A program made the position numbers and the translations under genes. From a virus, in IMG/VR virus record IMGVR_UViG_3300017742_002321, positions 1 through 54,575 of that record: 54,575 bases of DNA; one strand, 5' to 3'. The notes beneath the pieces were generated by a model that worked only from the letters and a program-made list of their open reading frames with translations, had not been told where the DNA came from and made no database searches. Below are positions 1 to 10,018 of this stretch, one piece after another; the stretch's first letter is position 1; each line of letters begins with the position of its first letter.

Positions 1-3000
1 GAATTACAGTTGCAGACGACAATATTAATTTATTTTACTATTGTAATGCACATACAGGAATGGGTAATTCAATCGATCTTTCTACAGACGCTAAATGGGA
101 ACTCCAAGTTCCGGGAACAACATGGAGCGGCGACTGGGCAACAGGTATTTACTACGAATTTGGAGACGTAGTAAACTATAATGGAATAGTTTATGTATGT
201 TTGTATCCGCATAATAGTTCTGGTACTGATACTAATGGATTAGAAGTTGACCAACATAATTGGACAGCTTTAGCGAAGGCAATTGATTATAGAAATAACT
301 GGTTAACTAGCACAAGATATAGAGTAAATGACGTTGTCAGATACGGAGGTAGATTATATCGTTGTACTGAAGGACATACAAGTGCTGATAATCAAGAATT
401 AGGATTAAATCTAGACATAGCAAAATGGTCAGTATTTTATGATTCTATATCTTATTTACAATCATGGGCCGACACTACATATAGAGTAAATGATATTGTA
501 AAAGAAGGCGGAAGCTTGTGGATTTGTACAACACATCATACAGCAACTACGTTTGCAGCAGATCATACTTCCGGATATTGGTCATTATTCCTTGATGGAT
601 TAGAATTTGACAACCAATGGAGTGATACTAGTTACTATCAAATAGGTGATGTAGTTAGCTATGGCGGTTATAATTATAGAGCAAAAGCTAATAGCACTAA
701 TGTAAAACCACAACCGTCAGATACTGCTACATGGCAACAGGTAACAGAAGCCTATAAGTTTAGAGAAGATTACGGATATGATAGTGCTTTAGAATATTTT
801 GTAGGCGATACTGTAAGACATAATGGTAATTTATATACAGCAATTTTAGATAACACAAGCATAGAACCGCCTAGCGAACCGCATTGGAAGATGGTTATTC
901 CTGGTACATACTGGACAGGTCAGTGGTATGCTGATATAGAATATAAACAAGGAGACCTTGCAACATACGGTAGCAATACTTACAAAGCAAAAGTTCCGCA
1001 TTTAGGATCTACAGATAAGCGTCCTGATACAGATTATGCTGGCGCTGGCTATAATTGGGAACTGTTTGCTGAAGGATTTAGTACAAACGTGCTAACTACT
1101 CGAGGCGACTTAATCACATATGATAATAATCCAGGAAAGCTTAACAAACAAAGATTTGGCAAGGGCGGTGAAGGAACAATATTATCAAGCACAGGAACAG
1201 AATTAGAGTGGACTGCTGCTGATTATGTTGCAAAAGTTTATTATGTTTCAGCAGACGGCGTTGACGGAGCCGCTAACGGAACAAGTTTATCTGCTCCATT
1301 TGCAACAATAAAATATGCAGCTGACTTTATAACAGCCAATGATGCAACTACAAAATTTAACACTGTACCTTACGATATTACAGGATCTATAGATCAATAT
1401 GTGCTACAAACAGCAATATCAAAAATTGCATCAAGTGTAGATATTACATCTACAGCTCCTAATTTATCTGCATTGCTTAATTCTATAAATCCTAGCACAG
1501 GACTTGTATATGCAGATGTTAATGCATCGACTTCAGTTGAAGCAGGCGATACCAGTGTAGCATACCGTTACGAAAGTCAATCTACAGGTAATACAAAAGC
1601 ACAAAACGATGCTGTGAAAGATATTATAGATGCTATTGAATCAAACTTAGAATTATATACTGGCGAATACGTAGTAGATAATAGTATAAATTTTTATGTA
1701 ACTTATTCTACATATCCAAATACAACTATATTTGTTAAGACTGGCATATATTCAGAAATACTTCCTATTAGTTTACCAAGAAATTGTGCATTAGTAGGCG
1801 ACGAGCTTAGAAGCACTATCGTTCAACCTGCAGCAGGATATGAACAGTCAAAAATGTTCTATGTAAATAGTGCTTGCGGAATTAGAAATATGACATTACA
1901 AGGGTTATCAGATGTATTGGGTGCTGATAATGCATATCTAACAAGACGTCCTGTTAATGACTCGTGTTATGTTTCATTAGACCCTGGCACAGGCCCAGCA
2001 GATTCAACAAAATGGATTTATAAATCGCCATATGTACAAAATGTATCAACGTTTGGAACAGCATGTACAGGTCTTAAAATTGACGGCGACTTACATAATG
2101 GAGGATATGACTCGGTTGTAGCAAATGACTTTACACAAGTACTAAGTGACGGTATCGGAGTTTGGGTAACTAATCTAGCTAGATCAGAACTTGTAAGTGT
2201 ATTCACATATTATAATCATATTGGTTATCTTGCAGAGGACGGAGGCAAAATAAGAGGAACAAATGGTAATAACTCTTATGGCAAATATGGGTCTGTAGCA
2301 GAAGGCGTAGACAACACTGAAACAGCTATTTCGGCGCAAGTAAACAACAGATCAACAGAAGCACAAATAGCTAATGTAATTACAGATGGTGAAAACATTC
2401 TTGCATTTGAATATTCAAATGCAGGTGAAGCATATACAGCAGCTACTTATGGAGTAACAGGTACCGGAACAGGAGCATCTATTACAAGTGCAAATGTAGT
2501 CAACGGAGGCATATTCCAAGTAAGATTAACCGGTGTAGGCGAAAGTCCTTTAGGAGCAGGATATGTGCAATTGCAAGGTAATGCACAAGACGGTCCTGTT
2601 GATGTATTAGGTAATATAAAAATATCAGCAGCTGATTCAAACACATATGATAATTATGCAGGAATGCGTATTGTTATTATTAGTGGGGCAGGCGCAGGAC
2701 AGTATGGATATATTACAGCTTATGACATTGCAACAAAAGATTGTGTAATTGCTAAAGAGTCCGACGGCGTATACGGTTGGGATCATATGGCACCAGGAAC
2801 TGCATTACAAATACCAGATAGTACTTCTAGATACCAAATTGAACCTAGAGTAATTGTTCCGGCACCGGCCTCAGGAACACAAGCTTTAATTAGACTAGAT
2901 ATATCAGGCGGCGGGCTAGGAGAGTTTAAAATTGTTAATCCAGGAAGCGGCTATACTGTAGGTGTACCTCCTGTAATTACAATAACAGATCCAAATAAAA

Positions 3001-3932
3001 CTGCAAACGGTTCGTGGACAGTGCGAGTAGGCAACGGTGTACTTACACAACCTACATGGTCTAACAGAGGTGCAGGTTATGTAACTGCTCTTGCAACAGT
3101 GTCCGGCGACGGGTATGCAGACGAATATCAAATTGGTAAATTTATACATGTAACTAACATGGATAATCTACCAGGACCTGGAGCAAACGTTCAGTTTACT
3201 GGAAATGATACAATTTATAGACTTGTTGACATTGATAATGTTACTGGAAGTTTAGGCAATCAAGCAGCAACGCTAACTGTAAGTCCATTAATTTCAGCAA
3301 TAGAATCTCCCGAACATACAGATTCGGTAACTATTAGAGAAAGTTATAGTCAAGTACGATTAACAGGACATGACTTTCTTGACATTGGTTCAGGAAACTT
3401 TGTAGACTCTGATTATCCTACTAGATACTTAGAAGGATATACATCTACTAACGAACCTACACAATCTTACGAGGCAGTGGATAGTGGCGGCGGACGAGTG
3501 TTCTACACAAGTACAGACCAAGATGGTAACTTTAGAGTGGGCGAGTTATTTGAAGTAGAGCAGGCGACTGGTATTATTACTTTGAATGCGGACGCATTTG
3601 AATTACAAGGTCTAGATGAACTAAGATTAGGCGGAGTACGCTTAGGTGGCACAAGTGCAACAGTACGTGAATTTAGTACTGATGCAACAATGAGTGCTAA
3701 CAGTGACGAAGTAGTGCCTACACAAAAGGCAGTAAAGGCATTTATTGAATCAAGAATTGGCGGCGGTTCAGCCAATCTTACAGTTAACGGATTAGTTGCT
3801 GGTCAAATACAAATACTAAACAACAATATCTCAACTGAAACAAATAGAATTAATATCGACGCTGATTTATATTTTAAAAATGGCATCGACGGAACTTATT
3901 TACAGCAGGCGTTGTTTTTAGGGAACGGATAA
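1..3932 (+). CDS. Giant tail fibre/baseplate-associated structural protein (5' end outside window)
   Basis: The reading frame is open from base 3, so the ATG at 60 is probably internal and the true start lies upstream; about 1309 residues are visible. The first residues contain YYCNAHTGMGN, a cupredoxin-like C-x2-H-x2-M signature. Six repeats of about 55 residues follow (to about 1080) with the pattern W-x(4-8)-Y-x2-GD-x-V-x-YGG-x-Y, resembling the aromatic-rich ChtBD3/CBM5-12 carbohydrate-binding fold. A central block (about 1730-2300) and the C-terminal block with FYTSTDQDGNF are closely shared with the next gene, so the two are paralogues. Cyanophage-like T4 relatives carry such proteins as virion components. 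Placement on a fibre or baseplate and glycan binding are inferred. A late-type box overlaps its stop codon. Confidence 0.8.
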   Translation, partial: ITVADDNINLFYYCNAHTGMGNSIDLSTDAKWELQVPGTTWSGDWATGIYYEFGDVVNYNGIVYVCLYPHNSSGTDTNGLEVDQHNWTALAKAIDYRNNWLTSTRYRVNDVVRYGGRLYRCTEGHTSADNQELGLNLDIAKWSVFYDSISYLQSWADTTYRVNDIVKEGGSLWICTTHHTATTFAADHTSGYWSLFLDGLEFDNQWSDTSYYQIGDVVSYGGYNYRAKANSTNVKPQPSDTATWQQVTEAYKFREDYGYDSALEYFVGDTVRHNGNLYTAILDNTSIEPPSEPHWKMVIPGTYWTGQWYADIEYKQGDLATYGSNTYKAKVPHLGSTDKRPDTDYAGAGYNWELFAEGFSTNVLTTRGDLITYDNNPGKLNKQRFGKGGEGTILSSTGTELEWTAADYVAKVYYVSADGVDGAANGTSLSAPFATIKYAADFITANDATTKFNTVPYDITGSIDQYVLQTAISKIASSVDITSTAPNLSALLNSINPSTGLVYADVNASTSVEAGDTSVAYRYESQSTGNTKAQNDAVKDIIDAIESNLELYTGEYVVDNSINFYVTYSTYPNTTIFVKTGIYSEILPISLPRNCALVGDELRSTIVQPAAGYEQSKMFYVNSACGIRNMTLQGLSDVLGADNAYLTRRPVNDSCYVSLDPGTGPADSTKWIYKSPYVQNVSTFGTACTGLKIDGDLHNGGYDSVVANDFTQVLSDGIGVWVTNLARSELVSVFTYYNHIGYLAEDGGKIRGTNGNNSYGKYGSVAEGVDNTETAISAQVNNRSTEAQIANVITDGENILAFEYSNAGEAYTAATYGVTGTGTGASITSANVVNGGIFQVRLTGVGESPLGAGYVQLQGNAQDGPVDVLGNIKISAADSNTYDNYAGMRIVIISGAGAGQYGYITAYDIATKDCVIAKESDGVYGWDHMAPGTALQIPDSTSRYQIEPRVIVPAPASGTQALIRLDISGGGLGEFKIVNPGSGYTVGVPPVITITDPNKTANGSWTVRVGNGVLTQPTWSNRGAGYVTALATVSGDGYADEYQIGKFIHVTNMDNLPGPGANVQFTGNDTIYRLVDIDNVTGSLGNQAATLTVSPLISAIESPEHTDSVTIRESYSQVRLTGHDFLDIGSGNFVDSDYPTRYLEGYTSTNEPTQSYEAVDSGGGRVFYTSTDQDGNFRVGELFEVEQATGIITLNADAFELQGLDELRLGGVRLGGTSATVREFSTDATMSANSDEVVPTQKAVKAFIESRIGGGSANLTVNGLVAGQIQILNNNISTETNRINIDADLYFKNGIDGTYLQQALFLGNG

Positions 3933-3935
3933 ATA
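3928..3935 (+). promoter_or_regulatory. Late promoter box GATAAATA
   Basis: GATAAATA differs from the T4 late box TATAAATA only at the first base. Its TAA is the stop codon of the preceding gene. The predicted start of transcription near 3941 precedes a GGAG ribosome site and the ATG at 3963. Confidence 0.55.
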
Positions 3936-3962
3936 TGTATAATAAACTTGTTGGAGTAACAC

Positions 3963-6900
3963 ATGGCAGAATTTAAATTAGGTAGAATCAGATTCGTATA
4001 CAAAAACGACTGGAATGCTTCTACTGTATATTATGTAGATGACGTAGTAAAAGTCAACGGAAAAACCTACATTTGTGTAACAGGACACACAGCAAAGTCA
4101 GACTTTAATTTAGATTTAGATTCTGCAAAGTGGGAACTGTTTTCAGATGGTCTAGGTTGGTTAGGAGACTGGTCAAGCTCAGTACAATATCAATTAAACG
4201 ATTTAGTTAAATACGGGTCCACTGTATATATTTGTATTGACGGACATATGTCACAAGGTACGCTTGAATTAGACCAAGCAAAATGGGACGTATTTTCTAC
4301 TACTGGATTAGAGTGGAAAAGTATTTGGGTAGCAGGTACCGTATACAAAGTCGGTGACGCAGTAAAATACGGAGGCTTGATTTACAGATGTAGTGAAGCC
4401 CATACAGCTGCAGCTACAGATACACTAGGACTTGAGAACGACAGTCTAAAGTGGGATGTTGTAAATAACGGTTTTGAATATAAAACTAATTGGTCTGCAG
4501 AAGTAAGATATAAAGTTAATGACATTGTAAAATACGGTGGCGGACTTTGGATTTGTACACAGTTTCATACTAGCGGCATATTATTCACAACAGACGAAGC
4601 TAAGTGGGCTCAGTTTATTGAAGGACTGGAGTTTGAAGATAGCTGGGACCAACAAACTAGATATCAACCTGGCGATATAGTAACATTTGGCGGATATCAA
4701 TATGCTGCTAAAACAAATAACCTAGATGCAAAACCAACAACAAGTTTAACAGATTGGGATGTGTTTTCTACAGGATTTAATTTTGTAGGCGAATGGGGCG
4801 AAGATTCAACTAACCAAGATTACCGTGTAGGTGACGTAGTTACAGTAGGCGGTTATACTTATCTATGTATTGAAGAGCATGAAAGTGGCGCACAGAAACC
4901 ACCTAATGTAAATTATTGGTCAAGACTTAATGCAGGTGCTAAATGGAAAGGCAACTGGTCAGACGCAACAGTATACGATCTAGGTGATATGGTCAGACAT
5001 AATAACTCTAGTTATATTGCAGTAGCAACACATACGTCAGACGAAACAACACTACAAAATAGACCAGATCAAGATTTAGATGGTAGTGAATGGAATCAAT
5101 TAGTAGGCGGCTCAGAAACAAGCGTACTAACAACAAGCGGTGATATTGTTTACTACTCAGGTGGCGGCGCAACAAGACTACCAATAGGACAAGATGGCCA
5201 AGTGCTTAAAGTATCTGGAGAGGATCTTGTTTGGTCAGACTACGGCATTATTAATAATGTTTTTTATGTAGCACCGTCAGGCTCAGACGCTACTGATTAT
5301 GGTTATACGTTAGATAAACCGTTTAAAACTGTACGCTATGGACTTGAAAGAATTGAAATTGGACATTTACGTGTACAATCAACTACATTGTTAAGAAGAA
5401 ATAGAAGCTTTATTCAAGAAGAATTAGTAGAATGGGTAAACACACAAGTTGCAGGCGGCTCAGGTATTTGGGCAGGATTTGTAAATGACAATGTTGCATC
5501 GTGTCGTAGAGATATGGGTCAAATCCTTGATGCATTAATTTGGGATATGAGTCACGGCGGAAACGAAAGAATAAGAGAAGCAACACTTACGTACTTCTCA
5601 GGCGGGTCGTTAATTGCATCTATTGATGACGAAGATGAGCAATTATCGGCAACAGTTAGTCAAATGAAAGTAGTAATTGATGCTGTTATGTCAAACGTAG
5701 CACCAGGAACTGTGTATAGTTCCTTTAATCAAGTTATTGATGCTACAAAAATTGAAGAGCCTGGTTCACAAACACTTGCAGAAAATTTATTAGATATTTT
5801 AATTACTGCTATTGATGCACAAACAGATACTGGTGTACCTGCACTACTAGAACCAACACATACACTCTTTGTAAAAACTGGAGAGTTTACAGAAGTATCG
5901 CCAATGATTGTTCCCAAAAGAACAGCAGTTGTAGGCGACGAACTTCGCTCAACAAGGATTACGCCAGCTGGTTCTTATGTACACACATCAGAAGTTGACT
6001 ATAGTTTAGGTGTGCTTGCACACATGGAAACATTCTTAGACGATATTGCAACTAATACTGCGTATACAAAAACCACAGGAAATAGTGAAACACAAGTTAC
6101 AACTACTCCTGCAGGCGCAACAGCAGCAGGCGAAGCTGCGGCCAATCTTGCTAGACAAATGTATGATTATATTGACTATCAAATTACTGGAGCTTCAGGA
6201 GACTCTGTAGCACCGATTTATGCAGGAAGTAATACACCTAATACTACTACAGATTACACTTATGCTATTGAAGCATTAGAAGAAAATAGAGCATTTATTA
6301 TTGCAGAAACAACAGCATATGTACAAGATACGTATACTGACACAGTGACAAATACAACTGTAACTACTAATGTACTTACAATTACAGACACATCTTGGAT
6401 GAATGTTGGAACAGCAATTAGATTTACAGGTACAACGTTTGGCGGCATTAGCACAGGAACAACCTATTATGTAAAAACTGTTGATAGTGGAACAACATTT
6501 ACAGTATCTCTTACAAGAGGCGGCGCAGCAGTTGCGCTTACTACAGCAACAGGTACTGCTACAGTAGATTTATATTATGATAGTGCAAAGTGCGAAAGAG
6601 ATGTAAGTAGATATATTGATGCAATACAATATGATTTGATTTACACTGGTAACTATAAGTCATTTATTGCAGCAGAACTTTATGTAAACTCGGTAACAGG
6701 ATCTGAAGCTGAAAATATGTTCCATATGAGAAACGGTACAGGTTTAAGAAATATGACACTATCCGGCCTTACAGGAACACTAGGCAGCGATAATGCTTAC
6801 GGAACTAAGAGACCGAGCGCAGGAGCATATGTATCGCTCGATCCAGGTTGGGGAACACAAGACCAAGATGTATGGATTGCTAATAAATCACCTTACGTAC

Positions 6901-9671
6901 AAAATGTATCAACATTTGGTACAGCATGCGTAGGTATGAAAGTTGACGGAGCATTACATGATGGCGGCTACGATTCAATGGTTGCTAACGACTTTACTCA
7001 AGTACTAAGTGATGGTATTGGATACTGGGTTACAAACTTAGGAAGATCAGAACTTGTATCAGTGTTTACATATTATAACCATATTGGTTATTTGTCAGAA
7101 AATGGCGGCAAGATTCGTGCTACTAACGGAAACAACTCATATGGAGCATTTGGATCAGTAGCTGAAGGTGTTGACGATACTGAATCGCCTATCACTGCAA
7201 CTGTGAACAACAGAGGCTTTGAAGCACAAGTGTCAAATGTTTATACAGACAATGATAAGATTTTTGCACTTGAATATTCAAATGCAGGTTCAAGTTATAC
7301 TTCGGAGAACAATGCTATAACTTTTTCTGGTATTGGATATGGGCAAGACTTTGTTTTAGAAGAAACACGAGACAATGCAGTATTTGAAATACGAATGTTA
7401 ACATCAGGTGAAGACTATAGATCAGCATCTAACAGCCCGCAAACTGGTAATACAACAAGTATTACACTTGCTGGTCAAGATACTGCTCCTTCAGTTGCTT
7501 ACACTGGTATGAGGTTAATGATTATAGCAGGTAAAGGATCTGGACAATACGGATATATTCAATCATATAATGCAGGCACAAAAGTTGCTACAATTTATAG
7601 AGAAACAGATGATCAAGCAGGTTGGGAACATATTATTCCTGGCACAGTAATTGAGACTACTCTAGATCAAACGTCTACATATATTATTGAGCCAAGAATA
7701 TCAGTTGCTGCACCGTCAACACCGTCTTATAACGGTGGCGCAGCTCCTAATAGTGGCACATATAGAACAACTAACGTTTATGATGCTATAGCATACGGTA
7801 ATGATGTATATGTAGCACTAAGTAGTACAAATACAGATTCAATGGTTTCTACTGTAAGAGGATCGTGGACACCAGGAGGAGATATATTTACAGCGGGCGG
7901 TGCAACACCTGCCGCACAAAACAATATAGCATATGGTAAAATTGGCGCAAGTCATTACTTTATGTCAACTCCAGTAGCTTCAGGTACACAAGGTGCTTAT
8001 ACAAATGATAACGGAGCAACGTGGACTCTTTCAACTTTATCAGCAACAGCTACATGGGTAGATATTGCATTTGGCGAAGGCAAGTTTATGGCAATTGCAG
8101 CAAGTGGAGAAGTAGCAGTTTCAACAGATGGCCAAACATGGACAGCTGGCACTACACTACCTACTATAGGTAATAACTATAGCGCAGTAGCATTTGGTAA
8201 TCACGGCAGATGGGTTGTAATGTCCGAAGGACAAGATACAGCGTATTCAGACAATGATGGCGCAGGCTGGACAGCTGGCTCTGCAAACTCTGCACTTACA
8301 TTTAAATCAATTGCATTTGGTAATAGTAAATGGGTAGCTACTGCTACTGGTACCGATACTGCAAACTACAGCTTAGATGGTATTACTTGGTATGCAACAA
8401 CACTTACAGCAAGCGGTGATTGGACAACTATAGAATACGGACAAGGAGTATTTTATGCTGTTGATGAAACAACAGGACAGAAAGCAAATACATCTAAAGA
8501 TGGATTGAACTGGGTAGCAAGTACAATTACTTTTGCTAACAATCACAAAGCTGCAGCGTTTGGTAATCCAAGTGGGATACCAACATGGGTTACAGTGGGC
8601 GGTAATGGAACCAACCATGTTATTCAATATCAGAAAAATGTTAGAGAAGCCTTTGCAAGATGTATTGTTGAAAGCGGACAAATCAGTGCATTTAAAATAT
8701 TAGAGCCTGGTAGTGGATATGACAGCGCACCGACTGTAACTATTACTGATCCTAATGACACAGCAGCAGCAACATTTACTGTAAGAGTAGGTGACGGAGC
8801 ATTAGGACAACCTACATTTAGGGAAAGAGGTACTGATTGGGAATCAGCAACTGCAACTGTTACAGGCGACGGCTTTGGAGACATTTATCAAAACGGCGGC
8901 TATGTAAAAGTTGACGGATTAACAGATGTTCCAATTGAAGGGTCTAATATTACATTTGCAGGTAACAGTACAGTATACAAACTTGTAAACGTTCTAGGAC
9001 TATTAGGATCCGGTCCATATACAGCTGAATTACAATTATCTCCAGCTGTTACTATTGCACTTGCGCCAGAGCACAATGATGCTCTTGAATCTAGACTAAG
9101 ATACTCGCAAGTACGATTAACAGGTCACGATTTCTTAGACATAGGTACAGGTAACTTTGCTAACACAAACTATCCAGGAGATCCTGCAATTACACCTTCA
9201 GCGGCAAAAGAAACTGTCGAAGGAGGCGGAGGTAGAGTGTTCTATACAAGCACAGACCAAGATGGTAACTTTAAGGTTGGCGAATTGTTTAGTGTTGAAC
9301 AGTCTACTGGTAAGTCAAGTTTGAATGCTGATGCATTTAACTTAGCAGGACTACAAGAACTACAACTTGGTTCAGTAACACTTGGTAGTTCTAACACTGC
9401 TGTTAACGAATTTAGTACAGACGGAACGTTTGCAGCTAATTCAGACAACATTGTACCAACACAAAAAGCTATTAGAACGTATATCCAAAGCCAGATAGGC
9501 GGTGGCGGAGCTACATTGAATGTAAATAGCATAACTGCTGGTGAAGTTAATTTAACACTGAATACAATTTCAAACACCGAGGGTAATGTTATAAATATAA
9601 CTAGCCCAGTAAAGTTTACAGGAAGTATTGACGGAGCTGCATTGGCTTTAAATTACTTCTTACAAAGATAA
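3963..9671 (+). CDS. Giant tail fibre/baseplate-associated structural protein with Asp-box propeller insertion
   Basis: At 1902 residues this is the longer paralogue of the preceding gene. The N-terminus has seven W/Y-GD-V-YGG repeats (to about 5110). Two blocks carry a C-x-RD-x3-I-DA-x3-D motif (about 5500 and 6590). The shared central domain lies at about 6720-7150 and the FYTSTDQDGNF block at about 9240. Between about 7760 and 8640 lies an insertion absent from the paralogue, holding at least five Asp-box/BNR motifs such as STDGQTWT, SDNDGAGW and SLDGITW, typical of sialidase-like beta-propellers. A GGAG site precedes the start. A role as a receptor-contacting fibre is inferred; sialidase activity cannot be claimed because the catalytic residues were not recognised. 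Confidence 0.82.
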   Translation: MAEFKLGRIRFVYKNDWNASTVYYVDDVVKVNGKTYICVTGHTAKSDFNLDLDSAKWELFSDGLGWLGDWSSSVQYQLNDLVKYGSTVYICIDGHMSQGTLELDQAKWDVFSTTGLEWKSIWVAGTVYKVGDAVKYGGLIYRCSEAHTAAATDTLGLENDSLKWDVVNNGFEYKTNWSAEVRYKVNDIVKYGGGLWICTQFHTSGILFTTDEAKWAQFIEGLEFEDSWDQQTRYQPGDIVTFGGYQYAAKTNNLDAKPTTSLTDWDVFSTGFNFVGEWGEDSTNQDYRVGDVVTVGGYTYLCIEEHESGAQKPPNVNYWSRLNAGAKWKGNWSDATVYDLGDMVRHNNSSYIAVATHTSDETTLQNRPDQDLDGSEWNQLVGGSETSVLTTSGDIVYYSGGGATRLPIGQDGQVLKVSGEDLVWSDYGIINNVFYVAPSGSDATDYGYTLDKPFKTVRYGLERIEIGHLRVQSTTLLRRNRSFIQEELVEWVNTQVAGGSGIWAGFVNDNVASCRRDMGQILDALIWDMSHGGNERIREATLTYFSGGSLIASIDDEDEQLSATVSQMKVVIDAVMSNVAPGTVYSSFNQVIDATKIEEPGSQTLAENLLDILITAIDAQTDTGVPALLEPTHTLFVKTGEFTEVSPMIVPKRTAVVGDELRSTRITPAGSYVHTSEVDYSLGVLAHMETFLDDIATNTAYTKTTGNSETQVTTTPAGATAAGEAAANLARQMYDYIDYQITGASGDSVAPIYAGSNTPNTTTDYTYAIEALEENRAFIIAETTAYVQDTYTDTVTNTTVTTNVLTITDTSWMNVGTAIRFTGTTFGGISTGTTYYVKTVDSGTTFTVSLTRGGAAVALTTATGTATVDLYYDSAKCERDVSRYIDAIQYDLIYTGNYKSFIAAELYVNSVTGSEAENMFHMRNGTGLRNMTLSGLTGTLGSDNAYGTKRPSAGAYVSLDPGWGTQDQDVWIANKSPYVQNVSTFGTACVGMKVDGALHDGGYDSMVANDFTQVLSDGIGYWVTNLGRSELVSVFTYYNHIGYLSENGGKIRATNGNNSYGAFGSVAEGVDDTESPITATVNNRGFEAQVSNVYTDNDKIFALEYSNAGSSYTSENNAITFSGIGYGQDFVLEETRDNAVFEIRMLTSGEDYRSASNSPQTGNTTSITLAGQDTAPSVAYTGMRLMIIAGKGSGQYGYIQSYNAGTKVATIYRETDDQAGWEHIIPGTVIETTLDQTSTYIIEPRISVAAPSTPSYNGGAAPNSGTYRTTNVYDAIAYGNDVYVALSSTNTDSMVSTVRGSWTPGGDIFTAGGATPAAQNNIAYGKIGASHYFMSTPVASGTQGAYTNDNGATWTLSTLSATATWVDIAFGEGKFMAIAASGEVAVSTDGQTWTAGTTLPTIGNNYSAVAFGNHGRWVVMSEGQDTAYSDNDGAGWTAGSANSALTFKSIAFGNSKWVATATGTDTANYSLDGITWYATTLTASGDWTTIEYGQGVFYAVDETTGQKANTSKDGLNWVASTITFANNHKAAAFGNPSGIPTWVTVGGNGTNHVIQYQKNVREAFARCIVESGQISAFKILEPGSGYDSAPTVTITDPNDTAAATFTVRVGDGALGQPTFRERGTDWESATATVTGDGFGDIYQNGGYVKVDGLTDVPIEGSNITFAGNSTVYKLVNVLGLLGSGPYTAELQLSPAVTIALAPEHNDALESRLRYSQVRLTGHDFLDIGTGNFANTNYPGDPAITPSAAKETVEGGGGRVFYTSTDQDGNFKVGELFSVEQSTGKSSLNADAFNLAGLQELQLGSVTLGSSNTAVNEFSTDGTFAANSDNIVPTQKAIRTYIQSQIGGGGATLNVNSITAGEVNLTLNTISNTEGNVINITSPVKFTGSIDGAALALNYFLQR

Positions 9672-9686
9672 TGGAGAAAAAATAAA

Positions 9687-10007
9687 ATGGCGTCAGGAAA
9701 ACTAGGAGCAAACAATTTATCAGCAGCAACCGATACTGTAGTTTATACATGCGGTGCAAATACATTTGCTGTTGCAACTGTTAATATTGTTAATAGAAGT
9801 GGAGCAACTGTAACTGCTAGAATAGCACTTGCGGATGCAGACTCACCCACAACAGCAGAATATATAGAATACGAAGTAGGCATTAGCCCATCTGGTGTTT
9901 TAGAAAGAACTGGTATTGTTATAGGACAAAACCAAAGAATAGTAGTTAGATCCAGCGCAACAGATGTTAATGCTGTTGTTTATGGAATCGAAACTAGTAC
10001 AGCGTAA
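9687..10007 (+). CDS. Small virion structural protein
   Basis: A 106-residue protein rich in Ala, Thr and Val, beginning MASGKLGANNLSA. It alternates short beta-like stretches, has no charged coiled coil and no membrane segment. It lies 15 bases after the second giant fibre gene and 11 bases before the adhesin, with a GGAG site at its start, so it is probably co-transcribed with them. Similar short proteins accompany tail-fibre genes in T4-like cyanophages, where they are called virion structural proteins. A fibre connector or tip accessory role is a guess from position only. Its reality is supported by operon spacing and codon use like its neighbours. Confidence 0.65.
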   Translation: MASGKLGANNLSAATDTVVYTCGANTFAVATVNIVNRSGATVTARIALADADSPTTAEYIEYEVGISPSGVLERTGIVIGQNQRIVVRSSATDVNAVVYGIETSTA

Positions 10008-10018
10008 GGAAGAATATA

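Noticed and set aside
8373-8884. Overlapping minus-strand frames within the second giant fibre gene
   Set aside because: Low-complexity reverse reading of a real gene; no operon context.
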